From an uncultured Clostridia bacterium (GTDB lineage: Bacteria; Bacillota; Clostridia; TANB77; CAG-465): DNA of 64,000 bases. Made by a program: the position numbers and the translations under genes. This document shows, one piece after another, positions 18,524 to 27,633 of the stretch. Below the pieces are notes generated by a model, which was given only the letters and a program-made list of their open reading frames with translations, was not told the origin of the DNA and did no database searches. Positions within the stretch are counted from its first letter, which is position 1. Every line of letters begins with the position of its first letter. The stretch covers positions 1-64,000 of the forward strand of contig CALXEQ010000005.1 of the NCBI GenBank assembly GCA_944387375.1, written 5' to 3'.

Positions 18524-19837
18524 CTATTTTAAGTTTTTCTCTTTAAATTGACATATACTTTTTTGCGCTCTATTAGAAAGTATAGTATATTTTTCTTTTT
18601 TATCTTTTATTTTTTTATCCAATGGCTTTAAAATTCCAAAATTTGCATTCATAGGCTGATAATTTTTATTTTCTGTAGAAATGTATTTTGCTAAACTTCC
18701 AAGCATTGTATCTTCTGGAAATTCTATTTTTTCATTTTTAAATCTTTTAATTATGCTATAAGCAACCATCATACCAGATGCTGCAGATTCCACATATCCT
18801 TCTACCCCAGATATCTGACCTGCAAAATATATATCATTATCTTTTTTTAAACAAAAATTATTATCTAATAATTTGCCACCATTAATATATGTGTTTTTAT
18901 GCATTACACCATATCTTTCAAACTTTGCATTTTCAAGTCCAGGTATCATGGAAAAGACTCTTTTTTGTTCACCAAATGCTAGACTCGTCTGAAATCCAAC
19001 CATATTATATATTGTTTTTTCTTCGTTTTCTGCTCTTAATTGTACTACTGCATATGGCTTTTCATCTATTGCAGGATTTTCAAGTCCAACTGGTTTTAAA
19101 GGACCAAACACCAAAGTTTTTTCCCCTCTTTTTGCCATTTCTTCTATTGGCATACATCCCTCAAAAAGAACTAATTTATCAAAAGAATGTCTGTTAGCAC
19201 TTTTAGCATTTATAAGTTCATTATAAAAATTTAAATATTCCTCTTTATTCATGCTTAAATTTAAATAATCTCCTTGTCCTACTGTACCATATCTATCCAT
19301 AAAATATGCCTTTGTATAATCTATGCTATCTGCATCTATTATTGGTGCTGCTGCATCAAAAAAATATAGACTATCATCACCTATTTTCTTCTTTAAATTT
19401 TCCATTAATTTACTTGTAGTAAGAGGGCCTGTTGCTATAACTTTAATACCCTCAATATCATCTACATTACAAACTTCTTTATTTATTATTTCTATATTAC
19501 TATTTGATTTTATTTTTTCTGTAATATATTTTGAAAATATATCTCTGTCAACCGCAAGTGCTTGTCCTGCTGGAATTTTTGCTTTATATGCAGCTCTAAT
19601 AAATAGACTGTCTAAAATTTCCATTTCTTTTTTTAACAAACCACAAGCATTTGTTAAAGATTCAGACTTTAAAGAATTACTACAAACAAGTTCTGCAAAA
19701 TCATTACTTGTATGCGCTTCACTCTTATATTCTGGTTTCATTTCATATAATTTAACTTTTATATTATTATTTGCAAGAATCCATGCACACTCACAACCTG
19801 CAAGTCCTGCTCCTATTATTGATACGACTTTTTCCAT
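18524..19837 (-). CDS. trmFO: methylenetetrahydrofolate--tRNA-(uracil-5-)-methyltransferase TrmFO
   Basis: 437 residues. An FAD-binding Rossmann start (IIGAGLAGCECAWILA, about 7-22) is followed by TrmFO signatures such as TSNDFAELVCSNSLKS, RYGTVGQGDYLN and GQISGVEGYVESAASG. It methylates U54 in tRNA using folate, FAD and NADH, the Gram-positive route. It follows topA after a strong terminator and has its own promoter. The topA-trmFO neighbourhood is common in Firmicutes. Confidence 0.96.
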   Translation of the reverse strand: MEKVVSIIGAGLAGCECAWILANNNIKVKLYEMKPEYKSEAHTSNDFAELVCSNSLKSESLTNACGLLKKEMEILDSLFIRAAYKAKIPAGQALAVDRDIFSKYITEKIKSNSNIEIINKEVCNVDDIEGIKVIATGPLTTSKLMENLKKKIGDDSLYFFDAAAPIIDADSIDYTKAYFMDRYGTVGQGDYLNLSMNKEEYLNFYNELINAKSANRHSFDKLVLFEGCMPIEEMAKRGEKTLVFGPLKPVGLENPAIDEKPYAVVQLRAENEEKTIYNMVGFQTSLAFGEQKRVFSMIPGLENAKFERYGVMHKNTYINGGKLLDNNFCLKKDNDIYFAGQISGVEGYVESAASGMMVAYSIIKRFKNEKIEFPEDTMLGSLAKYISTENKNYQPMNANFGILKPLDKKIKDKKEKYTILSNRAQKSICQFKEKNLK

Positions 19838-19858
19838 TTTTTCTTTCTCCTAATTTGT

Positions 19859-19887
19859 ATTATATTATACAAATGCCTTTTTTTCAA
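19859..19887 (-). promoter_or_regulatory. trmFO promoter
   Basis: Minus-strand TTGAAA (19882-19887), 17 bases, TATAAT (19859-19864). It starts just after the topA terminator. Confidence 0.65.
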
Positions 19888-19890
19888 TAA

Positions 19891-19925
19891 AAAGTAGAAT
19901 CTAATTGTTAATTAGACTCTACTTT
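19891..19925 (-). terminator. topA terminator
   Basis: Sixteen-base arms (19891-19906 and 19910-19925) with one mismatch, then CTTTTTATTG on the minus strand. The topA stop codon lies within the 5' arm. Confidence 0.88.
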
Positions 19926-21886
19926 TTAGCTTTTGGTTTAGTCCAAGATATATAATGACATTTACTATCCTCACTATTTGTATTATTTTCACATACATAA
20001 AATGGTCTTCTTGTTTTTGTTCTTTTTATTAATACTTTTCCACCACACTCAGGACAAGGAATATCAATAGATTCTACATATGGTTTTATATTTTGGCATT
20101 CAGGATATCCAGGACATGCAAGAAATTTTCCAAATCTTCCCTGTTTTATTACCATTTTTCTTCCACACTTTTCACATATAACATCTGTTTCTTCTTCTGG
20201 AATTTTTACTTTTTCTATTTTATCTTGCACTTTTAAAAGATTTTCATTAAATGGTTTGTAAAAATCTTTTAACATTTCAACATAATTTTCTTTAGAATCT
20301 GCTATATCGTCAAGCTTATTTTCCATATCGGCTGTAAATTTAACATCAACTATATCTTTAAAATTATCTTCTAATAATTTATTTACAATCTCACCAAGCT
20401 GAGTTGGTTTTAAATATCTTCCTTCTTTTTCTATATAGTATCTTTCTTCTATAGTAGAAATTGTAGGTGCATAAGTACTAGGTCTTCCCACTCCCTTTTC
20501 TTCCATTATTTTTACTAAGCTTGCTTCTGTATAACGAGCAGGAGGCTCTGTAGTCTTTTTATCTGCCTTTAATTCTTTTTGCTTTAATATTTCTCCTATT
20601 TTAAATTCTGGTAGCACTTTAATCTCGTCATCATCATCTTCTGCTTCTTCCTTAGTTTTTACCTTGTCATCCTTTCCCTCAATATAAAGTTTCATAAATC
20701 CATCAAATTTTATTACACTACCATTTATATGAAATATATAATCCTCAACATTCACTCTTATTTTAGTTGTATCATATATTGCTATTGCCATTTGAGAAGC
20801 TAAAAATCTATTTAAAATTAAATTATATAATTTTTCTTCATCTTTTCCCATAGTAATTGTAGCATCTAAATGCGTTGGTCTTATAGCCTCATGTGCATCT
20901 TGTGCATTACCTTTTGCTTTAAATTCACGTTCTAAATAATATTTACTTCCAAATGTTTTATTTATATATTCCTTTGCCATCTTTCTTGCATCATCAGAAA
21001 GTCTTATGGAATCAGTTCTCATGTATGTTATATATCCCGCTTCATATAATCTTTGTGCAACCATCATTGTCTTTTTCACACCAAACCCAAGTTTCCTTGA
21101 TGCTTCTTGTTGCATTGAAGATGTTGTAAAAGGAAATGGTGGATTTTTTCTTCTTTCACTTTTTTTGATATCTATTATTTTATACTCTTTATTATCTATT
21201 TTCTTTATTATAGAATCTACTTGCTTTTTATCTTTCAATTCTATTTTTCCATTAATATCACCATAAAATTTAGCTAAAACAATATCTTCTGATCTTTGAA
21301 GTTTAGCATACATTAAATAATAATCTTCTGGTATAAAGTTTCTAATTTCTCTTTCTTTATCTACTATTAACTTTAATGCTACTGATTGTACACGCCCAGC
21401 ACTTGTTCCCTTTTTTACCTTTTTCCAAAGTAAAGGAGATAATTTATATCCCACTATCCTATCTAGTATTCTTCTTGCCTGCTGTGCATCCACCAAATCT
21501 TGATTAATTTCTCTTGGCTTTTCTACTGCTTTTTTTACTGCATTTTTAGTTATTTCATTAAATTCTATTCTACATTTTTCATCATCTTTTATGTTTAATA
21601 AATTTTTTAAGTGCCAAGCTATTGCTTCTCCTTCTCTATCAGGGTCAGTTGCTAAATATATAACATCTGCATTTTTTGCCATATCTTTTATTTCTTTTAT
21701 AATTTTAGCTTTTCCCTTCATTGTTTTATATTCTGGTTTAAAATCATTATCTAAGTCTACTCCCATTTTACTAGCTGGTAAGTCTATTATATGTCCTTGA
21801 GAGGCTATAACTTCAAAATCTTTTCCCAAATATTTTTTTATTGTTTTCGCCTTTGATGGTGATTCTACTATTACTAACTTTGTCAT
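19919..21886 (-). CDS. topA: DNA topoisomerase I
   Basis: About 655 residues. The N-terminal TOPRIM domain reads VIVESPSKAKTI and DPDREGEA. The active-site Tyr is in YITYMRTDS (about residue 288). Two C-terminal zinc ribbons follow: CEKC...CPGYPEC and CPECGG...CENN. It relaxes negative supercoils. I place the start at MTKLVIV. The six upstream codons lack a ribosome binding site, while AAAGG lies 10 bases before this ATG. A TTGATT/TATAAT promoter (18-base spacer) overlaps the end of spoIIP. Confidence 0.96.
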   Translation of the reverse strand: MTKLVIVESPSKAKTIKKYLGKDFEVIASQGHIIDLPASKMGVDLDNDFKPEYKTMKGKAKIIKEIKDMAKNADVIYLATDPDREGEAIAWHLKNLLNIKDDEKCRIEFNEITKNAVKKAVEKPREINQDLVDAQQARRILDRIVGYKLSPLLWKKVKKGTSAGRVQSVALKLIVDKEREIRNFIPEDYYLMYAKLQRSEDIVLAKFYGDINGKIELKDKKQVDSIIKKIDNKEYKIIDIKKSERRKNPPFPFTTSSMQQEASRKLGFGVKKTMMVAQRLYEAGYITYMRTDSIRLSDDARKMAKEYINKTFGSKYYLEREFKAKGNAQDAHEAIRPTHLDATITMGKDEEKLYNLILNRFLASQMAIAIYDTTKIRVNVEDYIFHINGSVIKFDGFMKLYIEGKDDKVKTKEEAEDDDDEIKVLPEFKIGEILKQKELKADKKTTEPPARYTEASLVKIMEEKGVGRPSTYAPTISTIEERYYIEKEGRYLKPTQLGEIVNKLLEDNFKDIVDVKFTADMENKLDDIADSKENYVEMLKDFYKPFNENLLKVQDKIEKVKIPEEETDVICEKCGRKMVIKQGRFGKFLACPGYPECQNIKPYVESIDIPCPECGGKVLIKRTKTRRPFYVCENNTNSEDSKCHYISWTKPKAKK

Positions 21887-21941
21887 TTGATCAAAACCTT
21901 TCATATCGATTTTACATTATACCACATACAAATTATTCAAA

Positions 21942-23111
21942 TCAATCCTTATATAATATATTTAATAAATTTGCTAGGCATCTAGTTGCAAGTCTTGCTT
22001 CGTCAATAGTATTTCCAGAAGCACCAACTTCAACTAAAAAAGAATTTTCTTTCATATCTTGATTATATATAGAATTACGTATTATCATTGATCTAAAAAG
22101 TCCTGGGTATATCTTATTTGCTAATATTTGAATTTGTAATGCAAGTTTTAAATTTTGCATATAATATGGATTTTCTTCCTCCTCATATCCGATTCCCATA
22201 ACAAGCATTAAGTTTGCAACATCATACCCTTTTAAATTTACTTTAGGAGCAAAATCTAAATCTTCTATTGCATCTCTATGTACATCTATTAAAATTGATG
22301 CGTTAGAATTTTCTGCTATTAAAGTCTCCATTGTTCTTCTAGAATTCATATATGCACTATTATATTCACCGTAATCATGGGGTGTTAAACTACATATTGT
22401 ATTTATGCCTTTACTATTTAGACTTTCAGCTAAGCAACTTGATATATAAAGCATATTGTAGTTTCCATCAGTTGTTCTTCTTGGACTTGTATAATCAAAT
22501 TTATAATTTTGACTATTAGCATAAGACTCGGATGTATGTGTTGTATACATTAAAACTTCATCTTTACCTTTAGTAAAGTATTTATCATCGCTATTTAAAA
22601 TAGCTTGAAAATCTATATTTCTATTTGTAGAATAATTAGTTATATCTACTCCACAAACATTAATTTTTTGATAAGTAGAATTTTCCGATATAATTTTTAT
22701 ATCATCTTTAGTTATATTTTTAAATACTGCTTGTTCGTTATATAAATTTGCTAACTCATCCATTGCTAAATAATCTTGTTCTATAGGCTTTTGTACTTCC
22801 TCTTGTTTTTCTTCATCAAAAGTATAATTATTTATATTTGCCATAGAATTTAAAGCAATTATATCTTCTTTTGTTATATTTAGTGATTTAAAGCTTGATA
22901 TGTTAGTTGCAAAATACAATATATTATCACTATTTAATGTAATAGCTATACATATTAATATAACTGCAACAATATTATAATTCTTTATTTTTATATTATC
23001 TGAGCTTGCAATATTTATATACTTATTTTTTTCTTTTCTACTGTTTCTTAAAATTTTATCATAAATTCTTTTATTTTCTTTTTTCTTAAAAAAAGTAACC
23101 GCAATTTTCAT
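21942..23111 (-). CDS. spoIIP: stage II sporulation protein P, cell-wall hydrolase
   Basis: 389 residues. The N-terminus is cytosolic, with one membrane segment (about 47-66). The catalytic domain shows YTTHTSESY, LTPHDYGEY, LIDVHRDA and SFLVEVG, the SpoIIP amidase/endopeptidase pattern. SpoIIP works with SpoIID and SpoIIM (spoIIM is at 47554-48150) to thin septal peptidoglycan and drive engulfment. The ribosome binding site GGAGA lies in the loop of a 6-base hairpin (AACATA/TATGTT, 23114-23130). Confidence 0.94.
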   Translation of the reverse strand: MKIAVTFFKKKENKRIYDKILRNSRKEKNKYINIASSDNIKIKNYNIVAVILICIAITLNSDNILYFATNISSFKSLNITKEDIIALNSMANINNYTFDEEKQEEVQKPIEQDYLAMDELANLYNEQAVFKNITKDDIKIISENSTYQKINVCGVDITNYSTNRNIDFQAILNSDDKYFTKGKDEVLMYTTHTSESYANSQNYKFDYTSPRRTTDGNYNMLYISSCLAESLNSKGINTICSLTPHDYGEYNSAYMNSRRTMETLIAENSNASILIDVHRDAIEDLDFAPKVNLKGYDVANLMLVMGIGYEEEENPYYMQNLKLALQIQILANKIYPGLFRSMIIRNSIYNQDMKENSFLVEVGASGNTIDEARLATRCLANLLNILYKD

Positions 23112-23161
23112 AAAACATATCTCCTATGTTCTATTCTATTACGATTACCTCAATATAATTA

Positions 23162-23581
23162 CTAATCTAGTAAATTATTAATTTCTTGACTATACTTGTC
23201 TAACAAAGTAACTGTCTTTTCTTTTAAATCTATTACTTCTCTTTTCATATCCAAGAGTTTTTCTTTTTCCATTTCTATTAAATGCTCGATTCTATCTTTT
23301 TCCTGTATTGCTTCACTTCTAGAATCTTCAATAATCTTTTTAGCTTGGTCTTCAGCCGTTATTAAAGCACTAGCTACTTTCTCTTGTTTTGCTATATAGT
23401 CAGCTTCATATTTTTCAAGTTTTCTCTTAACCAAAGAAAGCTCATTAGCAATCCTATTGGCATCTGAACGTTCAGCTTGTATCTTGCTTTCATATTCAGC
23501 TTTCATGGCTTTCATATATTCTTCTACTTCTTTTTTATCGTATCCGAACATCTCAGTTCCAAACTTTTTTTCGTTTTCCAT
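23162..23581 (-). CDS. DivIVA-domain coiled-coil protein
   Basis: About 139 residues. KFGTEMFGYDKKEVEEYMKAM at the N-terminus is the DivIVA lipid-binding motif, and the rest is a continuous charged coiled coil. Proteins of this family mark curved membranes at poles and septa and act in division or chromosome anchoring. It is shorter than full DivIVA. The start MENEKK fits GGGGGT upstream. The longer frame starts before that site. It is divergent from spoVAC and follows spoIIP-side genes, so a role at the sporulation septum is possible but unproven. Confidence 0.8.
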   Translation of the reverse strand: MENEKKFGTEMFGYDKKEVEEYMKAMKAEYESKIQAERSDANRIANELSLVKRKLEKYEADYIAKQEKVASALITAEDQAKKIIEDSRSEAIQEKDRIEHLIEMEKEKLLDMKREVIDLKEKTVTLLDKYSQEINNLLD

Positions 23582-23716
23582 ATTACTACCCCCAAAGCTT
23601 CCCCATACATGCAACAATTATACCAAATTATTTTTTTTATTTCAATATTTTTAAAAAAATATAATAAAAAATTATATTGGAATATTTTTTTACAAATAAT
23701 ATTATTGGTGATAATT

Positions 23717-24175
23717 ATGAATACAAATTTAAACATTTCAAATAGTGAATATGATGATTTAATATCCAAAAAAGCTCAAAAAAGTCCAATGTTAAAAAAT
23801 ATATTTTTTGCATTTGTCGTTGGTGGACTAATATGTATGATAGGTCAATTTATCAATGATACTCTGCAACATTATGGTATATCAAAAGAAAACGCATCTA
23901 CTTTTACAAGTATTTCTTTAATATTTCTAGGTGCTTTTCTTACTTCAATAAATTTATATTCTCGACTTGGAAAAGTAGCTGGAGCTGGTTCTACAATACC
24001 AATAACTGGATTTTCAAATTCAATTGTTGCACCAGCAATTGAATTTAAAAGTGAAGGATACGTCTTAGGAATAGGTGCAAATATGTTTAAAGTTGCAGGA
24101 CCAGTACTTGTATATGGAATAACTTCTACAGTAATTTTAGGTTTTGTATACTATATATTTCACTATATGATTTAG
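23717..24175 (+). CDS. spoVAC: stage V sporulation protein AC
   Basis: 152 residues with about four membrane helices and the conserved GAGSTIPITGFSNSIVAPA and GANMFKVAGPVLVYG segments of SpoVAC. The SpoVA complex moves dipicolinic acid into the spore, and SpoVAC can act as a mechanosensitive channel in germination. I place the start at MNTNLN, with GGTG 7 bases upstream. The much longer open frame before it overlaps the divergent gene and is non-coding. First of a three-gene operon. Confidence 0.94.
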   Translation: MNTNLNISNSEYDDLISKKAQKSPMLKNIFFAFVVGGLICMIGQFINDTLQHYGISKENASTFTSISLIFLGAFLTSINLYSRLGKVAGAGSTIPITGFSNSIVAPAIEFKSEGYVLGIGANMFKVAGPVLVYGITSTVILGFVYYIFHYMI

Positions 24176-24187
24176 GAGGAAAAAATT

Positions 24188-25204
24188 ATGAAAATAGGAA
24201 AACAAACTATAAAATTAGAAAGTAAACCCTGTATTTTTTCAACATCAAGCATTGTGGGTCCAAAAGAAATGCAAGGTCCTCTTGCACAGTATTTTGACAT
24301 GCATATAAAAGATGTTTTTTTCGATGAAAAAAGTTTTGAAAAAGCTGAAAGTAAAATGTTGGAAACATGCATAAATAATTTAATAGTAAAGTCTGGTATC
24401 TCTCAAAAAGATATAGATGTTATATTTTCTGGAGATCTATTAAATCAATGTATCTCTTCTTGTTTTGCAATTAGAGATTTTGATGTTCCTTTTTTAGGAC
24501 TTTATGGTGCATGTTCTACATTTTGTGAAGGACTACTACTTTCCTCATTACTAATAGAAGGAAACACAGCTAATGAAGTTGTAGCATCAGCATCTTCACA
24601 TTTTTGTAGCGCAGAAAGGCAATTTAGGCTTCCTCTTGAACATGGTAATCAAAAAAGTACTACTGCTCAAGCAACAGTTACAGCAAGTGGAGCTGCCCTT
24701 GTTACAAATAGAAAAATAGCAGATAATGGTATACATATAACTCATGTAACTCCTGGAAAAATAATAGACTTAGGGGTAAAAGATATTTCTAATATGGGAG
24801 CTGCCATGGCACCTGCTGCCTTTAGTACAATAAGTAATCATTTAACAGATACTGGTAGAGATATTAATTATTATGATTGCATCTTTACAGGAGATTTAGG
24901 AATGCATGGAAGTGATATGCTAAAGGAACTATTTAAAAATGAAGGTGTTGATATAACTCATAGGCATAATGATTGTGGAGTACTTATATATGATGAAAAA
25001 AGTCAAGATGTAAATTGTGGTGGCAGTGGATGTGGTTGTATTGCATCTGTATTTAGCTCATATATTTTCAATGAACTTAAAGCTAAAAAACTTAATAAAA
25101 TCTTACTTGTTGCAACAGGAGCCTTAATGAGTCCTTTATCTTCAAGTCAAGGTGAGTCAATTCCTGGTATTGCACATGCAATTGCAATAGAAAATGAGGT
25201 GTAG
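24188..25204 (+). CDS. spoVAD: stage V sporulation protein AD
   Basis: 338 residues of a thiolase-like fold. SpoVAD binds dipicolinic acid in the SpoVA complex. Family segments include SIVGPKEMQGPLAQYFD, YGACSTFCEGL and CDCIFTGDLG-type residues (YDCIFTGDLGMHGSDM). GGAGG lies just before the ATG, 12 bases after spoVAC, and spoVAE follows after 3 bases. Confidence 0.96.
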   Translation: MKIGKQTIKLESKPCIFSTSSIVGPKEMQGPLAQYFDMHIKDVFFDEKSFEKAESKMLETCINNLIVKSGISQKDIDVIFSGDLLNQCISSCFAIRDFDVPFLGLYGACSTFCEGLLLSSLLIEGNTANEVVASASSHFCSAERQFRLPLEHGNQKSTTAQATVTASGAALVTNRKIADNGIHITHVTPGKIIDLGVKDISNMGAAMAPAAFSTISNHLTDTGRDINYYDCIFTGDLGMHGSDMLKELFKNEGVDITHRHNDCGVLIYDEKSQDVNCGGSGCGCIASVFSSYIFNELKAKKLNKILLVATGALMSPLSSSQGESIPGIAHAIAIENEV

Positions 25205-25207
25205 AGT

Positions 25208-25573
25208 ATGGAGACATTTTTAACTTATGGAAGTGTTTTTTTAACAGGTGGAATTATTTGTACAATAGGACAAATTTTAATAGATAAAACTAAACTTTCT
25301 CCTGCAAGAATATTAACATTATTTGTAACACTTGGTGTTATTCTTACTTTTTTAGGAATATATGAGCCAATTGTAGAATTTGGAAAATGTGGTGCAACTG
25401 TTCCTATATGTGGATTTGGATATTCTCTTTTTAATGGAACAGTAAAAGCTATTACTGAAAATGGATTTATAGGGGTATTTACAGGTGGTGTAACTGCAAC
25501 TGCTGGAGGAATTGCTGCTGCTATAGTATTTGGATTTTTAGCTTCACTTTTTGCTAAACCAACAATAAAATAA
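25208..25573 (+). CDS. spoVAE: stage V sporulation protein AE
   Basis: 121 residues with three to four membrane helices. FGKCGATVPICGFGYSLFNG is the conserved SpoVAE/SpoVAEb signature. It completes the minimal spoVAC-D-E set found in many clostridia, which lack spoVAA, AB and AF. It is forespore-acting, in the inner spore membrane. Confidence 0.94.
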   Translation: METFLTYGSVFLTGGIICTIGQILIDKTKLSPARILTLFVTLGVILTFLGIYEPIVEFGKCGATVPICGFGYSLFNGTVKAITENGFIGVFTGGVTATAGGIAAAIVFGFLASLFAKPTIK

Positions 25574-25575
25574 TT

Positions 25576-25605
25576 GTATATTTTATTTCAAATAGCACAT
25601 ACTAT
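25576..25605 (+). promoter_or_regulatory. candidate sigma-E promoter for the two small coat-like genes
   Basis: GTATATTT (25576-25583), 14 bases, CATACTAT (25598-25605). This matches the mother-cell sigma-E pattern (ATA-rich -35, CATAC -10, 13-15 spacing) and no vegetative TTGACA is present. If real, these genes are switched on in the mother cell independently of spoVA. Confidence 0.55.
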
Positions 25606-25631
25606 TCTTAGTGATTTAAAAGGAGGTTATT

Positions 25632-25814
25632 ATGGATAGTTTAAATCAAATTGAAATTCAAAACATAAGACACATATGTGGTCACTCAACAAGTTTTTGC
25701 GAAAAGATTAATTATTATAAAACTTTATCTTCAGATTCAAATGTAACTACAGTTTTTGATGACATTTGCAATGAGTGTAATAATTTAAAATCTGAATTAT
25801 CAAATATGTTGTGA
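25632..25814 (+). CDS. small Cys-containing spore-coat-like protein
   Basis: 60 residues, MDSLNQIEIQNIRHICG, with five Cys and His residues. AAAGGAGG lies right before the ATG. It is followed by another small gene after 10 bases, behind the spoVA operon. Length and position resemble small coat proteins of clostridia, but I cannot assign a family with certainty. Confidence 0.6.
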   Translation: MDSLNQIEIQNIRHICGHSTSFCEKINYYKTLSSDSNVTTVFDDICNECNNLKSELSNML

Positions 25815-25824
25815 GGTGAATAAA

Positions 25825-26067
25825 ATGACAGAAAAATTAGGTGTAAATGATGTATTATCTACTTTAAATTCTATGATTAATATGATTAATTATAGTATTC
25901 AACAATGTAATAACAAAAATTTAAGAGATACTTTAATAACTTCTAGAAATTCACTAGAAAATTATCAATGGCAAATATATTTAATTGCTAAAGAAAAAGG
26001 ATATTATGTACCTGCAGCTCCCGCTGGCGTTGCTGATGTTGAGCAAGTAAAAAATTCTATTTGCTAA
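25825..26067 (+). CDS. small CotF-like spore-coat protein
   Basis: 80 residues. The helical N-terminal part (NDVLSTLNSMINMINYSIQ) and a body with ENYQWQIYLIAKEKGYY recall the CotF-type coat family, where a helical bundle ends in a KGYYxPA segment. I place the start at MTEKLG because GAGGTGA lies 5 bases upstream. A GTG nine bases earlier overlaps that site. The gene shares a transcript with the gene before it and ends at a bidirectional terminator. Confidence 0.7.
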   Translation: MTEKLGVNDVLSTLNSMINMINYSIQQCNNKNLRDTLITSRNSLENYQWQIYLIAKEKGYYVPAAPAGVADVEQVKNSIC

Positions 26068-26072
26068 ATAAT

Positions 26073-26103
26073 AAAACCCAATTTGAAATTCAAATTGGGT
26101 TTT
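26073..26103. terminator. bidirectional terminator
   Basis: AAAACCCAATTTG and CAAATTGGGTTTT form a 13-pair stem. T-rich flanks lie on both sides. It ends the coat-like genes (plus) and the gene at 26107-26625 (minus). Confidence 0.9.
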
Positions 26104-26106
26104 ATT

Positions 26107-26625
26107 TTATAAAGATATTTCATCTTTTTCTATTTTCTTTTGAGAATCCTTTTCTTTACTCTTTTCTTCCTTTACTTTACTTTGAGTTTCTTTCTTCTTA
26201 TCGATTCCTAATGTCTTTTTAGCCATTGCTATTTTCTGCTTATTTTCTTTTTGTTTTTGCTCCATACTTCTTTCTTTTCTATTTCTTAAGTCTAATATAG
26301 GATTTAATTGATATTTTATGAAAAAGTTTAAGTATAAATCTGTTGCTTCCTTCTTAGTTTTCTTCTTTTTTGTTTTTGTACTATCTGTTGTGGAAATGAT
26401 ATAAAATTCTCCATTTTCATAAAACAATTGCTCTTCTCCATCAGTAAATATAACATATTTATCTTTAGGAAGCTCTATTTCATCAATCTTTTTTAAAAAA
26501 TCAATACTTTCTCTAGCTTCTTCGGTTAATTTTTTTATTTCTTCCTTTGTTAGTTCTTTTTTATTTTTTGCCACTTCTTTTTTAAAGATTTCTTCTAAAC
26601 TATTTTTCTCTACTTCGTTTTCCAT
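26107..26625 (-). CDS. highly charged Lys/Glu-rich protein of unknown function
   Basis: 172 residues, no family recognised. The N-terminal about 55 residues are helical. A small beta-rich middle (KYVIFTDGEEQLFYENGEFYII) is followed by a basic, disordered C-terminal tail of Lys, Glu and Gln. There is no membrane segment. It lies 10 bases after mrnC, so it may share that promoter. The composition suggests a nucleic-acid or ribosome-binding role but nothing proves it. Confidence 0.65.
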   Translation of the reverse strand: MENEVEKNSLEEIFKKEVAKNKKELTKEEIKKLTEEARESIDFLKKIDEIELPKDKYVIFTDGEEQLFYENGEFYIISTTDSTKTKKKKTKKEATDLYLNFFIKYQLNPILDLRNRKERSMEQKQKENKQKIAMAKKTLGIDKKKETQSKVKEEKSKEKDSQKKIEKDEISL

Positions 26626-26635
26626 AAATACCTCC

Positions 26636-27031
26636 TTAGTTAAAACACTCTATACATTTTTTAACTATATACTCTAATCTTTGTGTCTGTTTTGTAACAT
26701 ATAAATATCCTATTAGGCTTTCAAATCCTGTAGCTTTTTTATATTCAATAACATCAACATGCTTAGAAACACTTGGTATATTAGTATTTCTTCCTCTTTT
26801 ATATATTGATATTTCATTATCATTTAACTCTTCCATTATTTTGTCTATTGTGAAAGCTTGTCCTTTTGCACTAACATATTTTATAGACATATTGTGTAAA
26901 ATCCCACTTTTTGCTGTAGAAATACTAGTTAAATATGTTCTAATATACACATTATACACAGCGTCTCCTATAAAAGCTAATGTTTGTGCTGGAACTGTTT
27001 GTATATCTATATTATCTATATATTCTTCCAT
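26636..27031 (-). CDS. mrnC: mini-ribonuclease III
   Basis: 131 residues with the RNase III catalytic fold but no double-stranded RNA-binding domain. The N-terminal LAFIGDAVYNVYIRTYL holds the catalytic Asp, and KKATGFESLIGYLY the C-terminal Glu. In Bacillus it trims 23S rRNA precursor ends. A TTGCAA/TATAAT promoter lies just upstream. Confidence 0.93.
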   Translation of the reverse strand: MEEYIDNIDIQTVPAQTLAFIGDAVYNVYIRTYLTSISTAKSGILHNMSIKYVSAKGQAFTIDKIMEELNDNEISIYKRGRNTNIPSVSKHVDVIEYKKATGFESLIGYLYVTKQTQRLEYIVKKCIECFN

Positions 27032-27057
27032 TTTTTCTCCTATTTTATCTACATAAT

Positions 27058-27086
27058 ATTATAGCTTAAAACACTTTATTTTGCAA
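27058..27086 (-). promoter_or_regulatory. mrnC promoter
   Basis: Minus-strand TTGCAA (27081-27086), 17 bases, TATAAT (27058-27063). Confidence 0.6.
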
Positions 27087-27116
27087 GGTTAATTTATTAA
27101 ATTCCATTTATATAAA

Positions 27117-27145
27117 TTGACTTTAAAATTTTTATATAATATAAT
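27117..27145 (+). promoter_or_regulatory. promoter of the 146-residue membrane protein
   Basis: TTGACT (27117-27122), 17 bases, TATAAT (27140-27145), 22 bases before the start codon. Confidence 0.7.
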
Positions 27146-27166
27146 AGTCGCAAAGAGGTGTAAAAA

Positions 27167-27607
27167 ATGAGAAAAAAACAAAAATCACAAAAAAAAGAAA
27201 TTAATATTCCAATTATGATATTATCTATAATATTAGCTATATTTGCCATATTATGTATTATAATTATATTTGCAAATAAAAGTTATAATCTAATACTTGG
27301 TACTGTAGGCATTGTTCTACTTATACTTACTATTAACGTATCAAATTTAGTAAAAATAACAAAAGACAATGAAAAAATAATACCTATAGCTTCAATAATA
27401 TTAAATTTAATAGCTATTCCACTATTATTTAAGCATGTTATATTCTCATATGTATTATCTATACCAGCATTTATTTTATCTATAAAATGTATTAAAAACA
27501 ACAAGAAAAAACCATTAAATATAGCTTGTCTTATAATTTCTGTAATATTACTTATTGCATGTATATCTTTTTCAATTGGTGGATATATAAAAGTTTTAAA
27601 TAGATAA
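27167..27607 (+). CDS. small polytopic membrane protein of unknown function
   Basis: 146 residues. A basic N-terminus is followed by about four membrane helices (about 14-37, 42-60, 70-95 and 110-140) with basic loops on the cytosolic side. No motif is recognisable. It has its own vegetative promoter and AGAGGTG ribosome binding site and converges on groEL, sharing a terminator with it. Confidence 0.7.
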   Translation: MRKKQKSQKKEINIPIMILSIILAIFAILCIIIIFANKSYNLILGTVGIVLLILTINVSNLVKITKDNEKIIPIASIILNLIAIPLLFKHVIFSYVLSIPAFILSIKCIKNNKKKPLNIACLIISVILLIACISFSIGGYIKVLNR

Positions 27608-27633
27608 AGATACTCCTAAGTAGGAGTATCTTT
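27606..27633. terminator. bidirectional terminator between the membrane protein and groEL
   Basis: Thirteen-base perfect arms (27606-27618 and 27621-27633), with T-rich flanks on both sides. The groEL stop codon lies inside it. Confidence 0.88.
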
